This document shows, one piece after another, positions 1 through 11,078 of a stretch of 64,000 nucleotides of DNA (positions within the stretch are counted from its first letter, which is position 1; each line of letters opens with the position of its first letter). This DNA comes from Uloborus plumipes (Eukaryota > Arthropoda > Arachnida > Araneae > Uloboridae). The stretch covers positions 1-64,000 of the forward strand of contig JAXGGA010001124.1 of NCBI GenBank assembly GCA_038373865.1. Direction: 5' to 3'. The notes below the pieces were generated by a model. That model was not told the origin of the DNA. It was given only the letters and a program-made list of their open reading frames with translations, and searched no databases. The translations under genes were made by a program, and so were the position numbers.

Positions 1-999
1 TCTTTTTGATTTATTTGGCGAATTGATTTAAACTTTAACATGACTTTAAGTGGAGTTTAAAAGATGGAGCGCATTTGAACTAAAGGGTATAATAATTTTA
101 GTTCAGAGGGGTGGGAGGGAATTTAAATTTATTCAGTTGAATTCCTCAAAATTTGGTGTTGCCAAAAATGTCAGAATGGAACTATTATTGTTAAAAAATT
201 AGCGATGGCTATCAGCTACTCTTCGTATTTGGCGTGGTAAAGTTTGGCAACAATAGGGATATTTACCAAACCTCCCAGCCAGTGAAACACTTCTTTCTCC
301 AAATTAAAGAAAAAGAAAACGCTCTGTGAAGGAACAGTAGTTGTTTGCAGTCTAAAAAGTATTTTATTGCATGTTTAAAACATGTATATAATGTCGCCAA
401 ACCTAAATTTTTAATAGTTCCATTCTGACATTTTCGGTAACACCGCTATGAAGTTACTCTTCGTATTTGGCGTCGTAAAGTTTGGCAACAATCTGGAAAT
501 TTACCAAACCTCCCAGCCAGGGAAATCTTGCTTATTTGAGGGTTACTGTTATAAATTGTAATCACTTTAAAGAGATGGTGCGAATGACATTATATTTCTT
601 GCCTTTTAATGTTCAAATTAAAATCATGGAAGAATGGTTGAGGCTGAGCTACCTGACACAATCGGTTCCCTATGTTAATAAATTTAAATTTGGCGACCAA
701 TTTTACATTGAAATTACGGTTAAATCGGTGGATTATGTTAAACTTCAAGGGCAAAATTGCTGTGTTCGTTGAGAGTTCGAAAATCTTGCCACTACAGTTA
801 TCTCAAAAGTTCCATTGAAACGTTTATTTGGCGAATTGATTTAAACTTTAATATGACTTTTAGTGGAATTCAAAAGGTTGGGGAGCACATTTGAATCATA
901 TATAATAATTTTACTTTAGAGGGTTAAAGTGAATTAAACTTTATTTAGTTAACTTCCTTTACATTTGTTGCACGGGCATCGCCGTGCGGGTACTGCTAG
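1..999 (+). mobile_element. Helitron, 3' end (5' end not located)
   Basis: The segment ends in a GC-rich hairpin, GCACGG-loop-CCGTGC at 970-986, followed 9 nt later by CTAG (996-999) and then a T. A hairpin shortly upstream of CTRR and insertion before T are the standard Helitron 3' terminus. Inside, an AT-rich block starting near 8 is repeated directly near 821 (offset 813 bp), and a block near 222-290 is repeated near 457-527. No Rep/helicase coding is visible, so this is a non-autonomous or truncated copy. The 5' TC end may lie outside the window. Confidence 0.7.
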
Positions 1000-1900
1000 T
1001 TTATATATAAAAGTATTCATTTCCCAAAACCGAGGTGGCAATTGATAAAAACTTCCCTTGATCCCTCAATTGACTCTGCGGCCTGTCTTGGCGAGGAAGA
1101 TACAATAGTTGTTTTTAGTGATGACTTATGTTTAGTATGTGCTTTTTCAAAATGCCAGACATACCAAAAGGAACATTTTAATACGTGCAAAATAATTTTA
1201 ACGACACAAAAATCTTGATTACAATTGAGCAGACGCAGAGTTAAATAATAAATTAACATAGAACAAATAAAAATTTAATACTCAATATCTTTATATAAAA
1301 AACTGTGTACAGTTTTTTGAATATTATAACATAAAAATTGTCCTAATATAATGTCGGGGATTTTTTTTTTTCAAATCATATTTGCTATTGGTTTCACTGC
1401 TGTAATAATTCTTTCAAAGTTTTATTGTATGTTTTTTTTTTGCATAAAACTCATAGTAATTTATATTTGTGTCATTCACTGTAAAAACGGTGTATCTTTA
1501 TATTTTTAAAATATGTGTTTGTTTGCTAAATGAAATTATATTTAGTTACTTCTTTTAGATTAAGAGCAAAGCAAAGCACATTTCAACAGATAACTATCCA
1601 GTGACTAATAGTAGCTGAACACTTATATTTCTTTCATGAGGAAATATTTAAGAATGGCTTTATATAATAAGGCACAGTAAAATCATTTACAAGGAGCTGC
1701 ACCACTTATAAAATGAACTACATATTTGTGGAATGAATTATCACAATAATTTCGGCTCTAAGTGAATATAAGACTAACATTACACTTCAGAACAGAAAAA
1801 TATTATGATTCAATCAATTTTCTTATCACTCCATTTCACATTTTTTGTTTTACTTTATTTTTTCTCAAAATAATGTCTCGTTTTGTAAAATGTTGCTTCT
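1000..1900. other. AT-rich DNA without recognisable feature
   Basis: I see no conserved coding frame, RNA gene or clear repeat boundary here. There are short poly-T runs near 1364 and 1432. Confidence 0.4.
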
Positions 1901-1905
1901 AGCTA

Positions 1906-2014
1906 AAATACGGGACTTTAGACGTCCCGTATCAATGTTCCCCGGGACGCGGGACAGTTTCTCAAAAAACGGGACTGTCCCGTCCCTTGAAATCCGGGAC
2001 GTCTGGCAACCCTG
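1906..2014 (-). mobile_element. hAT-like terminal fragment
   Basis: Read on the minus strand from 2014 the sequence starts CAGGGTTGCCAGACGTCCCG and continues with several GGGAC/GTCCC modules at 1909-2000. A CAGGG terminus with clustered sub-terminal inverted modules is typical of hAT elements. No matching opposite terminus or 8-bp duplication was found, so only one end is supported. Confidence 0.5.
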
Positions 2015-2297
2015 GTTAAAACAAACGCATGCCGTTTTGTTTTTATTGCTTCTAAGCCAAATGAGTTGGTGATATTTGATCGTATGTGTGATTTTTTTTT
2101 TGTTATTTTTTCTTTTGAAATGAATGGGGGAGTTTTCGAAATTTCAAAAGTATTTTTTTCTGAAAGAGCATGCTTCAAAACATAGGAATTGACCATTTTG
2201 TTTTATTTTTTGACACAGTTATGTTTTTTATGAATTATTTTGACCGATGCGCAGATGCTATTCCGAAAAAAAAGAAGAAAAAAAAAACATCTGCGCA

Positions 2298-2443
2298 TGA
2301 CGTCAGTGGTGCACGTAAACGCGAAATCTAATTGGTTGTAGTGAGATGAAGGTTGTGACGTCATCGATTCCTGCGATTGGGCAACTCAAGTCCAGCAAAA
2401 TGGTGTTAGTAAACAGCTGTTGTTAGGTGCACCACTGATGTCA
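2298..2443. mobile_element. Short palindromic repeat (MITE-like)
   Basis: TGACGTCAGTGGTGCAC (2298-2314) is mirrored by GTGCACCACTGATGTCA (2427-2443), giving 17-bp inverted ends around about 110 bp with no coding capacity. A second TGACGTCA lies inside near 2356. The class cannot be decided because no clear target duplication is visible. Confidence 0.45.
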
Positions 2444-3130
2444 CAAAAACCACGCCCCGATTTCAAGGTAGGGTATTTAAAAAAATTAATAAAGAATAAA
2501 CTGTTGGGAAAATTAAAGTATTTTCCGGGCCCATGTTATTTTTTTATATCATTCTATCAATTTCAGTAACAAAAAGTAGTACAGGGTTGTCCAAATTAAA
2601 CTTCCCCAACTCAGAGGCCTGTGCAGGACGTTGTATGGGTCATAATATGATGAAATTTTGAAAACAGACACTTCAGACCATGCGCTGGAGATTTGTTAAA
2701 GAAAAAAAGTACAGCAAGTTGCCGATAGGTGGCGCTGCAGATTAACAAGACATGGTACAGCTCAGGCTTGGAGTCAATTACGAGAAAATGTAATCGATTA
2801 CGATTACGATTACAAACATGAAAAATTGGAGATTACGATTACGATTACAGTCGTCTGTGAAATCGCTATTACGATTACAGCAACGATTAGATTACGTTAA
2901 AAAAGGTAATCGATTACGATTATCATGTGCCGATTACGATTTCGATTACGCGATTACAGATTGGTGAGGAATATATATATATAGATTATTACATAATATT
3001 CATTCACGACAACAGCGATATTGATGAAAAATTATGATTTTTGATTATCTAATATAGAGATGAATGAAATGATGATTGCAACTAATATGTTCTCTTAACT
3101 TTAGGATTTATTGTTATTTTATTTAATTTA

Positions 3131-3152
3131 ATTATTTATTTATTTATTTATT

Positions 3153-3192
<40 letters not shown>
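3131..3192. repeat. TTTA microsatellite and 38-nt poly-T
   Basis: About six TTTA units run into an uninterrupted T run at 3155-3192. It lies inside the hAT element. Confidence 0.9.
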
Positions 3193-3196
<4 letters not shown>

Positions 3197-4377
3197 CTGA
3201 CGTTGCTGCAGTAAAGGAGCAATAAATGAAATAAAAGCACATCCAAATTAATTTGATCAATTTGAAGTGCACTTAAACATAGCACAACTATTTTATCCAT
3301 ATGTCGTATATAGGTGATTAGATACATGTACATGCACTAGTGGATTAATTTCTGGACACTTTTAAAGATTTCACCATTAAATATTGCATAATGAATTATA
3401 AGATTTAGTTATTTTACTTAAATCATTTATTTATTACTTCTCTAATAAAGAAAATCAAACTGCATTACATAAGCAACACTTGCCTTAAGCTTTTCAGCTG
3501 TAAAAAGGAGTTTCTTTAGGATTTCAAAAACAAATGATACATATTTTTTACATAAAAACATTGATACTGATAAGTATGTGGTTTAATACTATTAACTTCA
3601 CTTTTACACTAAAAAAGCAATGCAATACTCATATTTTATAGTACTACTTTAATGAGAATCGGTTTTTTTACTAAATGAAAATTTCATTACTGTTAAAAAC
3701 TAATGACATAAACGCAAGAAGACTGTTCATTTCTAAATATAGTCTGTAAAAGAAAAAGAAAAATGTTTAGAACGAAGTGTTAATGCAACTTCAAAAAATG
3801 AAGTTTCGGCATGAAGCAAAACTTTTACCAACATCAAAAAACATACCTATGGACGATTCTCTGTGAACTCGTAATTCGTTGTTAGGAGCGATTAATTAAA
3901 AAATAATAAAGTGTAATAAAGTAATTATCGCTCTTTTAATACTTTTTACATAATTAATACTTTGTGGCACAATTGTATTTGGAGCGATAACATTTTTTTT
4001 TTTCTAGAAATTATTTAAGCACCAAATACACAGTCCCCTGGCTGTCCCAATCCTACAGTTGAACACTTAAAGGCAGTATTTCATAAAACCTATTACGGCT
4101 ACATAAATTTGGCAATTAATATCTAAAATTAGAATAATGCAATTATATCTTTTTTATGAAATAAGGTCTAATTACGTATTTAATTACGTTAATATAGTAT
4201 ACCAAAACCTGTCCGGAACTTTTTCAAATAGTCCCCTGCCACGAATTCAAAGCTGCAGAAAGAAACCGTTAATCTTGAAAATGTTTTTTGGCATGAAGTT
4301 TAACACTTTACCGACCGGTAGCGATTCGAACATCCTATGCCCTTTCACCGCCCGCTCAGCTGCAGATCGTCCAAGAC

Positions 4378-6319
4378 CATGGGCGCCCATAAGGGGGGGC
4401 AAGGGGGGGCTCGAGCCCCCCCTTGGAAATTAGTACTTTTCTGCTTTTAGTACTATTTATTCAGAAAAAATTTAAAACTTTTTTTCCTTCACCCATTAAT
4501 GAATAAGTTATCAAAAATGCCAAATTGTAATAACTCTAATCTGCACTGAAATCGCTTTCAGAATTATAACATTGTCTCTCTTCCTACATTCTTCAATACA
4601 AAAAGAAAGGCCGATTCATGGATGATCCGGCGCCGCATACGCATGGGAAACTCCCCCATGCTTGCGGACTAGCTGTTGGGTCATTCCATTTTAAATCAAC
4701 AAATTTTTAAAAAAGTTGTTGCATCATTATTTTTGATTTTGATGAAAATTTCCCAGACCTGTAGAAAATATATGTTTTATTAAAAAAATATATTGTTTGA
4801 CATATAGGCCATTTTTGTTGTTGGCAACAGCAAAAATGGGGCACTTATGATATTTAGTCACATGATGAATTATAACTTTTTTTTCTATCAAAGATTTTGA
4901 GCTCAAACATAGCTAATTGAAACCTAAGAAAGAGCTTTTTATATACCAAGAAAGTTCATATTAAAAAAAAATATTTTTCAAGGTCAAAGTTTGATGAAAA
5001 TCTCATTTTTTACTACTTTTCAAAATTAAAAAACCCATGAATTGTTTGGAATAACAAGCCCTATTTTGATATCATATATTCATATGCATGGTTACTTATA
5101 CAAAAAAATTAGCTTGTTACTCTGCCCATTTTATGAGATGAGCCCCCCTAAAGTTGCAAATTTTCAAAAAAAATTTCAACGCTAAAAAAAATGCATGTGA
5201 GGGTAATGTAAAAATCATTTTATTGGTGGAATCTTAAGTACTTTTTACATTAAAAAAATGTAACAAAAGTTGCTTTGTTATTCAAAAGCGCTTGGCATCT
5301 GAATTTTCATATAATTGCACTGAAGCAACACGATTATTTTTATAATTAATCTCAGATTTTAGTGAAATTTAATTGTATTCTTAATTGCTAGTTTTTAATT
5401 ATAGAAATGACAAAGAAGTGTTATGAAGTAACATATTTACACTTTTATAAGATGATTTAAAAAATTTATCGTCTAAATCTCTTAACGCTCTCTTGTAGAA
5501 CTATTTTCTTTTGTGTTTCGTCTCACAAAAAAGAGTTGATTAATGTTCGCTCATCACAGGTGTAATATTGTGACCTCTTCCTTGTGCACACCATTATTCT
5601 GATGCAGTCAAGATTTTCAAAATGTCTTGCAACTGAATCCAAGTTTAGTCATCCTCACTTGATTTTTTTAAATGACGTTCCTGGCCCTTTCGGATGAAAA
5701 TAATTTATTCTGTACTGTTCTTCAACATTGACTACTTTTACTTGCAACACTTCTCCTAGCCACCAGTAACTATCATACACAAGGCAAACATAACCTGACA
5801 ATTTTGGTCGGATTCTTGTTTTTTGTGCAGCAGTTTCGTTTGAATATATGATAAAAAATATGGCTTGTTATTCTGAACCCTTCATGGGTTTTTTAATTTT
5901 CAAAAGTAGTAAAAAATGAGATTTTAGTCGCAAACTTTGACCTTGAAAAAAATAAATATTTTTTAAATATGAAATTTATTGATATCCTATATGAAAAGAG
6001 CTTTCTTAGCTTTCCAATGAACTATGTTTGAGATCAAAATTTTTATGAATATAGAAAAGCATCAAAATGCCCCATTTTCCTGTTGCCAATAACAAAAACG
6101 GATTATACATATCAAAGGGTAAATTCAAAAAAAAAAAAAAGTTTCTATTTTTGAGGTCTAAGAAATAAAAAGAATGCATATGCGAATTTCTATCAAAATC
6201 AAAAATGGTGATGCACCCCCCCTCCATTGGTTGATTTAAAATGGAATTATATCTTTTAACTGTAAACTATGAAGAAAATGTATGAGCCCCCCCTTAAAAT
6301 TTCGCATATGGGCGCTCAT
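4378..6319. mobile_element. DNA element with 9-bp target duplication
   Basis: GTCCAAGAC occurs at 4369-4377 and again at 6320-6328, just outside inverted ends CATGGGCGCCCATA (4378) and TATGGGCGCTCAT (to 6319). Runs of G after the left end and C before the right end extend the symmetry. A 9-bp duplication suggests a Mutator-like or similar element, but no transposase is present. The host element is about 0.37 kb once the inner foldback is removed. Confidence 0.7.
4678..6252. mobile_element. Foldback element with long inverted arms
   Basis: The left end GGGTCATTCCATTTTAAATC is mirrored by GTTGATTTAAAATGGAAT near 6229-6246. The symmetry continues inward for roughly 390 bp: about 4678-5065 pairs with about 5860-6246, including the ATTTTTGATTTTGAT and AGGTCAAAGTTTG segments. 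The loop of about 0.8 kb is AT-rich and non-coding. The outermost bases of the right end are diverged and no target duplication was found, so the borders are approximate. Confidence 0.65.
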
Positions 6320-6627
6320 GTCCAAGACACCGACTCGGTTTTGGCCTAGACTGACGCGCGGGGATATATGTGCATTTCTTAAACTCTGGTAAAATTGTAC
6401 GCTTCGTGTTATTGTAGGGTAACAAAATTTAATAAAATCTTGTACTTTTAGAAAACTGCTGGTGGGCTTTTATCCGCCGTCTAAGGCTAGAATTTTTGCA
6501 TAATACAACCTTCACATCGATGAAAAAATCCCGACTTTCCTCGCAGGAAAATCTAGTCGCACCCAGCTGCACTCGAGAAAACGACAGCTTGATTGCTGAA
6601 AAGGTAGTCACCACAGATCGGTTCAAA

Positions 6628-6743
6628 GTCGATTAATCGACGCCCGGTCGGTAAGCGCTGGGAACAAACGTCGATTAATCGACGCCCGGTCGGTAAGCGC
6701 TGGGAACAAAACGTCGAATAATCGACGCCCGGTCGGTAAAGTG
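6628..6743. repeat. Tandem array, 42-43-bp unit
   Basis: Units starting at 6628, 6670 and 6713 contain GTCGATTAATCGACGCCCGG followed by TCGGTAAGCGCTGGGAACA. About 2.7 units are present, and the last runs into the TIR of the TTAA element. The self-complementary TCGATTAATCGA core may be a binding site. Confidence 0.85.
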
Positions 6744-8333
6744 TTAAAGTAATCAGTGAATTTGCGGAAATAGCTGAGAACAGTGTTGAAACGCCACATT
6801 GTTTAGTTTCAGAGCCACATTTGTGATGAAAGTATGCATCTGGGTCGTTGCGAAAACAGTCCCCTGTGATGTAATTTTATTAATGTTAATTAGTTTAATT
6901 ATGAAACATATTAATTATTATGTCCACAATTTGTACCTAAATTTATGGGTAGCTTCATAACTAATTATTTTTGAATTATTTTGCAGATATTACGCATCAA
7001 AGTGCAAATAAACAGTTCCCTGCCTAGTTATACTAGGCAGGGGACTTACCCCCCCCCCCCCCATTATGATTTATCAGAAAAACACAAACTTCAATTGGCC
7101 CTCTTTCGAACCAAAGTTATAGATTCATTTTCTGAGCAATATTATAATAATTATACGACCATTTCAAAAATACATGCCCGGACAGATGCTGTATGGAAAA
7201 TGACGAGTTTACAGAGAATCGCCTACAGATTATATTTCTATGTATTATGCTCCAACTCCATTAATACTTAAAATGTATACAATCAAACAATTCTTGAAAT
7301 AATATGATTAGAAAATGGGTAGCAAGTTTTGATTTGATTTCTTGACATCAAATTTCTTTTTTTTTTTTTTGCGTGTATGATCATTTTATAACAATATTTT
7401 ATGTCAGATTTTTTAAAGTATACTGCTGTCATTGCTACTAGAAACATGAAACTAAAACAATAAACACAAATACAAAAGTATATTAAAACTATTCTAAGCA
7501 TAAAAAGATAATTAATATTTAAAAATAAATTGATTTCAATCATACACATAAACAAATGTTTTAAAAATCTAGAAACACACAACTTTATCTTTATATACTT
7601 CTTAATTAAAAATAGTATCGGCATTAAAATACAAAGCATAAATTTAAGGTACCTGAATTGGGGAAAAAAAAAAGTACCAAAAGGTATATAACAGTGAACA
7701 GAATCGTAACCGTTATAACGATGGTTACGACAGAATCCCAACAGAATCCAGTCGAACTGAAAGCATGTGTTAGTATTTTGACACCACTGTTCTATTCCGA
7801 GGTGGCCAGGGCCATAGTTTTCTAGCTCTGGAGGCAACGACGACTTCGTTTGTTGCTGTCACTGACAGCTTATGAAAGGGAAAATGGATGACCCATCCTA
7901 AAAATCAAGGGGAGACGTTTTGTGATAGGCGCCTGAAGGTTGAAAAGCACTTAGGGCTCAGTTTTATTACCCTCATTTACAAACCTTAGATCATGGTCTA
8001 AGTTACAAACAGCCCGTAACAATCACTGAACAGCTCTCAAGTCTTTCGGAAGCTTGTATTGAACTTTATCTCTTCACAGCATTGTAGAAACGTAACTTAG
8101 AAGCTTTTTAACTTTCAGCAAGTCGGGATTACACGATTACAAGGCTAAATTACGATTATTCAAACTTAGATTACAATTACGATTACGCAAGAAATACTTG
8201 ATTAAAATTACGATTACACGATTACGAGTGTTCCATTTTCAGATTATGATTATGATTATGATTACAGAAAAATGTAATCGATTACGCAGATTACGATTAC
8301 GTAATCGACGATTACTCCAAGCCTGGTACAGCT

Positions 8334-8460
8334 GTTCTATATGTGTGCCGTGGTTCTCCACAACTCTTTCTATTCGTAAAGCAGTGTGTTTTACAGTTGA
8401 ACGCAGTAAGTCCACAATAATTCCACGAACATGACCACTAATTGCATCTTTTAAGATGTG
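8334..8460 (-). pseudogene. Mariner transposase C-terminal fragment, inverted copy
   Basis: On the minus strand this encodes a fragment including KDAISGHVRGIIVDLLRSTV and VVENHGTHIEQLYQ. The same residues appear on the plus strand near 8810-8935 (VVESHGTHIEQLYN). It is the duplicated, inverted 3' coding end of the same transposase and forms part of the left arm of the palindromic relic. It cannot act alone. Confidence 0.75.
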
Positions 8461-8935
8461 CCAAGGTAGTGGGGTGTTATTTTTTTGAAGAGGTGACTTC
8501 AAGAGGATACGAAACTTACTCTGTTACAGGAAGACGGTATCAAGACATGTTGACAACAATTGTTATTCCTGAACTTCAACAACGTGGCCGCCACCATTAC
8601 ACGATATTTACGCAGGATGGTGCACCGCTTTTCTTCGTGGCGTTCAACAGATGTTACAAACAACTTTCACCGACGCACGTGTGATCAGCCGCTGTTTCCC
8701 AACAGCTTGGCCTCCTCGCTCGCCTGATCTCACCCCGTGTGACTTTTGGTTATAGGGATTCTTAAAGGATCGGGTCTATCGAGAGCATCCCACATCCTAA
8801 AGACGCTATTAATGGTCATGTTCGTGGAATTAGTGTGGACTTTCTGCGTTCAACTCTAAAGCACACACACTGCTGCGAACAGAAAGAGTTGTGGAGAGCC
8901 ACGGTACACATATAGAACAGCTGTACAATGTCTTG
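8460..8935 (+). pseudogene. Mariner transposase fragment, catalytic DD part, frameshifted
   Basis: Recognisable blocks in order are VTGRRYQDMLTTIVIPELQQ, TQDGAP (second catalytic Asp, codon 8616-8618), FTDARVISRCFPTAWPPRSP, PDLTPCDFWL (third catalytic Asp, codon 8741-8743), FLKDRVYREHP and the C-terminal ERVVESHGTHIEQLYN. The two Asp codons are 125 nt apart. Allowing the one-base frameshift needed between the blocks gives 41 residues between them, which fits the DD41D (rosa-like) group of the mariner superfamily rather than DD34D. An in-frame stop follows FWL, and the first Asp and DNA-binding domain are missing. Non-functional. Confidence 0.8.
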
Positions 8936-9291
8936 TTAATCTACAGCGCCACCTATCGGCAACTTTTTGTACTATTTTTTTTCTTTAATAAATCTCGAGC
9001 GCATTGTCTGAAGTGTCTGTTTTCGAAATTTCATCACATTATGACCCATACAACGTCTTGCACAGGCTTTTGAGTTGGGGAAGTTTAATTTGGACAACCC
9101 TGTACTTTTGACTGAAGGAAACTCCCCCATTATCAATTATAAATACCTATGTTTTGACCAAGACAACTTATTTTGATATCGAAAACATACACGTTTATTG
9201 CACTGTTAAATCTCTGGGAGGAATTTGTAATTCCCGCAAGTGGCATATTCGCGTTCTGAAGTAGTAAATATTTCTTTCACTATTTATTCTA

Positions 9292-9555
9292 GAGCCGCTA
9301 TATAGACAGGCCGACGCATCAAGTTTAAGTTTCACCACTTTGGATCCAACTTAGTTACTTTTACTTCCAGTTTTCATTGTTGCAAAACCAGGGTTACCAA
9401 AGCAAAGTTTCGGGACATTGCCAAGCTTTGTTAAATTTATGTGAAAAGTTACCAAAACGCAAAAACTCGCCAGAAAAGACAACCACTCAAACACGAGCTG
9501 GATCCAAAGTGGTCAAACTTAATCTTGATGCCCCGGCTCATCTATATAGGGGCCT
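9292..9555. mobile_element. Palindromic TA-flanked MITE, copy 1
   Basis: The inverted ends (about 60 bp) include CGACGCATCAAG and CACTTTGGATCCA at the left and TGGATCCAAAGTGG with CTTGATG at the right, ending CTATATAGGGGCC. TA lies at 9290-9291 and 9556-9557. There is no coding capacity. Copy 2 starts 36 bp downstream in the same orientation. Confidence 0.7.
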
Positions 9556-9591
9556 TAATTTATTCTAAACACTACAAATTATATAAAACTA

Positions 9592-9907
9592 GAGTCGCTG
9601 TATATAGACAGGACGGCGCATCAAGCTTAAGTTCGACCACTTTGGATCCAATTCATAATTGTTACTTTCAGTTTTTCATTGTTGCGGAGTAAGGTTACCA
9701 GAACAAAGTTTCGGACATTGCCAAGCTTTGTCAAATTCACGTGCCGCAAATAATTGCTCACAGTGAAAAATGACCAAAACGCGATAACTTGCCAGAAAAG
9801 ACAACCACTCATCAACCGCCGAAAAGACATAACACGAGCTGGCCTACGGCTGGATCCAAAGTGCTGAAACTTAGTCTTGATGCGTCGGCTCGTCTATATA
9901 GTGGCCT
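9592..9907. mobile_element. Palindromic TA-flanked MITE, copy 2
   Basis: It has the same ends as copy 1 (GAGTCGCTG-TATATAGAC and GTCTATATAGTGGCC), with TA at 9590-9591 and 9908-9909. It is 52 bp longer than copy 1, with extra sequence in the centre near 9740-9840. Confidence 0.7.
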
Positions 9908-9919
9908 TATGTAAAACAA

Positions 9920-11078
9920 CTAGCTTACCCGGCCACGCTTTGCTGTGGCTAAGGTATTATTTAGTTAAAAATTTTACTGAGCGAATTACCGTACTACCTA
10001 CGGTTATAAATGTGCAAATTGTCGTCCAAGAATACATTTGTATTTACTAAGGAAAAAAAAATAATAAGCTATAATAGTAATAATTTGAAAACTTATGAAT
10101 GCAGAGAGGTACGTTTAGAAAATACACTTCTGAGCAAAATCACTCTAAATTTTAATATTACACAGGTAAAAGTTCACAAATTGCAGTAAAACCTTACAAT
10201 TGAAATACAAAATCACAAAAAAAAAAAAAAAATGAATATTGTACAACATAAAAACCCGAAAAGGTACGATATTTACGAATTTTGAATCCCAAACTATGAG
10301 GTGTATATTTATGTTACAAAGCAATGTGACGGTAAAAATTGTGTGTATAGAAATAATTTTAATCTTCGCACCATAAAACAGTACATTTTCCCTCCTAAGA
10401 ATTTGTTTTTTGAATAATAAATGCCAAATGTATTGTTGAACGATAATTTGCAAATTTATTGCTGCAGATGGATACGCTTAGCAAAAACAATTCTGAACTA
10501 AATCACTAAAAATTTAAATATTACATAGGTAAAAGATCACATAATGCAGTGAGCCTTTCTTTGTCTAAATACACCTGACATAAAAATCACTAAACAATAT
10601 GAATATTTTATAACTCAAAGCTCGAAAAAGGTATGATATTTTTCACTAAAATAATTTTAAAACATACAAAATAAAATAGCATATGTTAAGTATCCAAACT
10701 GTTTTAATAAATTGAATTTTCCGAATATTGATTTAATAATACTTACACGCACAATTTAAATTAAGAGAATCGGGACGAATATGCCAGAAACCGATTCGAC
10801 ATCCTTGATCGTTTCCACTATTGCTTTTTGCTTCCAAAGCAACTGATAACCCAGCAGCAGATTTTATCGTATAGAAACCAAGAATACAGAAAAGCTGGTA
10901 GCTAAACAGATAATTTGCAATAAAAAAAATATTGCGGTCCTAAATTGAGATAAAAACTATCCTATCATTTAAGTTGGACCAAACTGAAACTGCGTGCAAA
11001 ATTTGGTTAAAATCGGTTCAGTAGCTGAGGAGTCCATTGGCCACAAACACAGGGACACGTAATTTTTATATATTAAGA
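9920..11078 (-). mobile_element. Non-autonomous Helitron, complete
   Basis: On the minus strand it starts TCTTAATATATAAAAATTAC (from 11078) preceded by A. It ends with hairpin GCCAC-AGCAAAGC-GTGGC, then CGGGTAAG and CTAG (ending at 9920) followed by T. TC start, 3' hairpin, CTAG end and A/T target all match Helitrons. Inside, a segment near 10134-10195 is repeated near 10497-10555 (about 363 bp apart). No Rep/helicase coding is visible; cargo is AT-rich and non-coding. Confidence 0.8.

Larger units (their letters stand above)
4304..6743. mobile_element. TTAA-flanked DNA element (piggyBac-like)
   Basis: The ends are CACTTTACCGACCGG (4304-4318) and CCGGTCGGTAAAGTG (6729-6743). Each is directly flanked by TTAA (4300-4303 and 6744-6747), the target of piggyBac-type elements. 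The right end carries a short tandem array. Most of the interior is a later insertion (4378-6319), so the original element is only about 0.5 kb. No transposase is visible. The family name is inferred from the TTAA target and TIRs only. Confidence 0.7.
2763..8325. mobile_element. hAT element, 5.56 kb with nested insertions
   Basis: The termini are CAGGCTTGGAGT (2763-2774) and ACTCCAAGCCTG (8314-8325), flanked by a perfect 8-bp duplication GTACAGCT (2755-2762 and 8326-8333). An 8-bp duplication and CAG-type ends identify hAT. Both sub-terminal regions are dense in (C)GATTAC/GTAATCG modules (2776-2965 and 8126-8310), the usual pattern of transposase-binding repeats. No hAT transposase domain is recognisable inside, so it is non-autonomous or decayed. 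After removal of the TTAA element it would be about 3.1 kb. Confidence 0.85.
2582..9102 (+). mobile_element. Palindromic mariner relic (rosa-like), interrupted by hAT
   Basis: The ends are CAGGGTTGTCC (2582) and GGACAACCCTG (to 9102), each flanked by TA (2580-2581 and 9103-9104), the Tc1/mariner target. Removing the hAT at 2763-8325 and one 8-bp duplication leaves about 950 bp. The inverted arms are not ordinary short TIRs: about 310 bp at the left (2582-2762 plus 8334-8460) is an inverted copy of the right end (about 8790-9102), including transposase C-terminal coding. Between the arms is a transposase fragment with two catalytic Asp. The copy therefore looks like a head-to-head rearranged derivative and lacks the transposase N-terminus. 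Confidence 0.85.

Noticed and set aside
2763..2965. CGATTAC-rich sequence resembling a CRISPR or telomere-like array
   Set aside because: Irregular spacing and symmetric placement at both ends of an 8-bp-duplication element identify it as hAT sub-terminal repeats.
7283..7837. 184-residue open frame on the minus strand, the longest in the window
   Set aside because: Composition is that of AT-rich DNA (I, F, Y, K, N) with no recognisable domain, and it lies inside a hAT element near its decayed right half.
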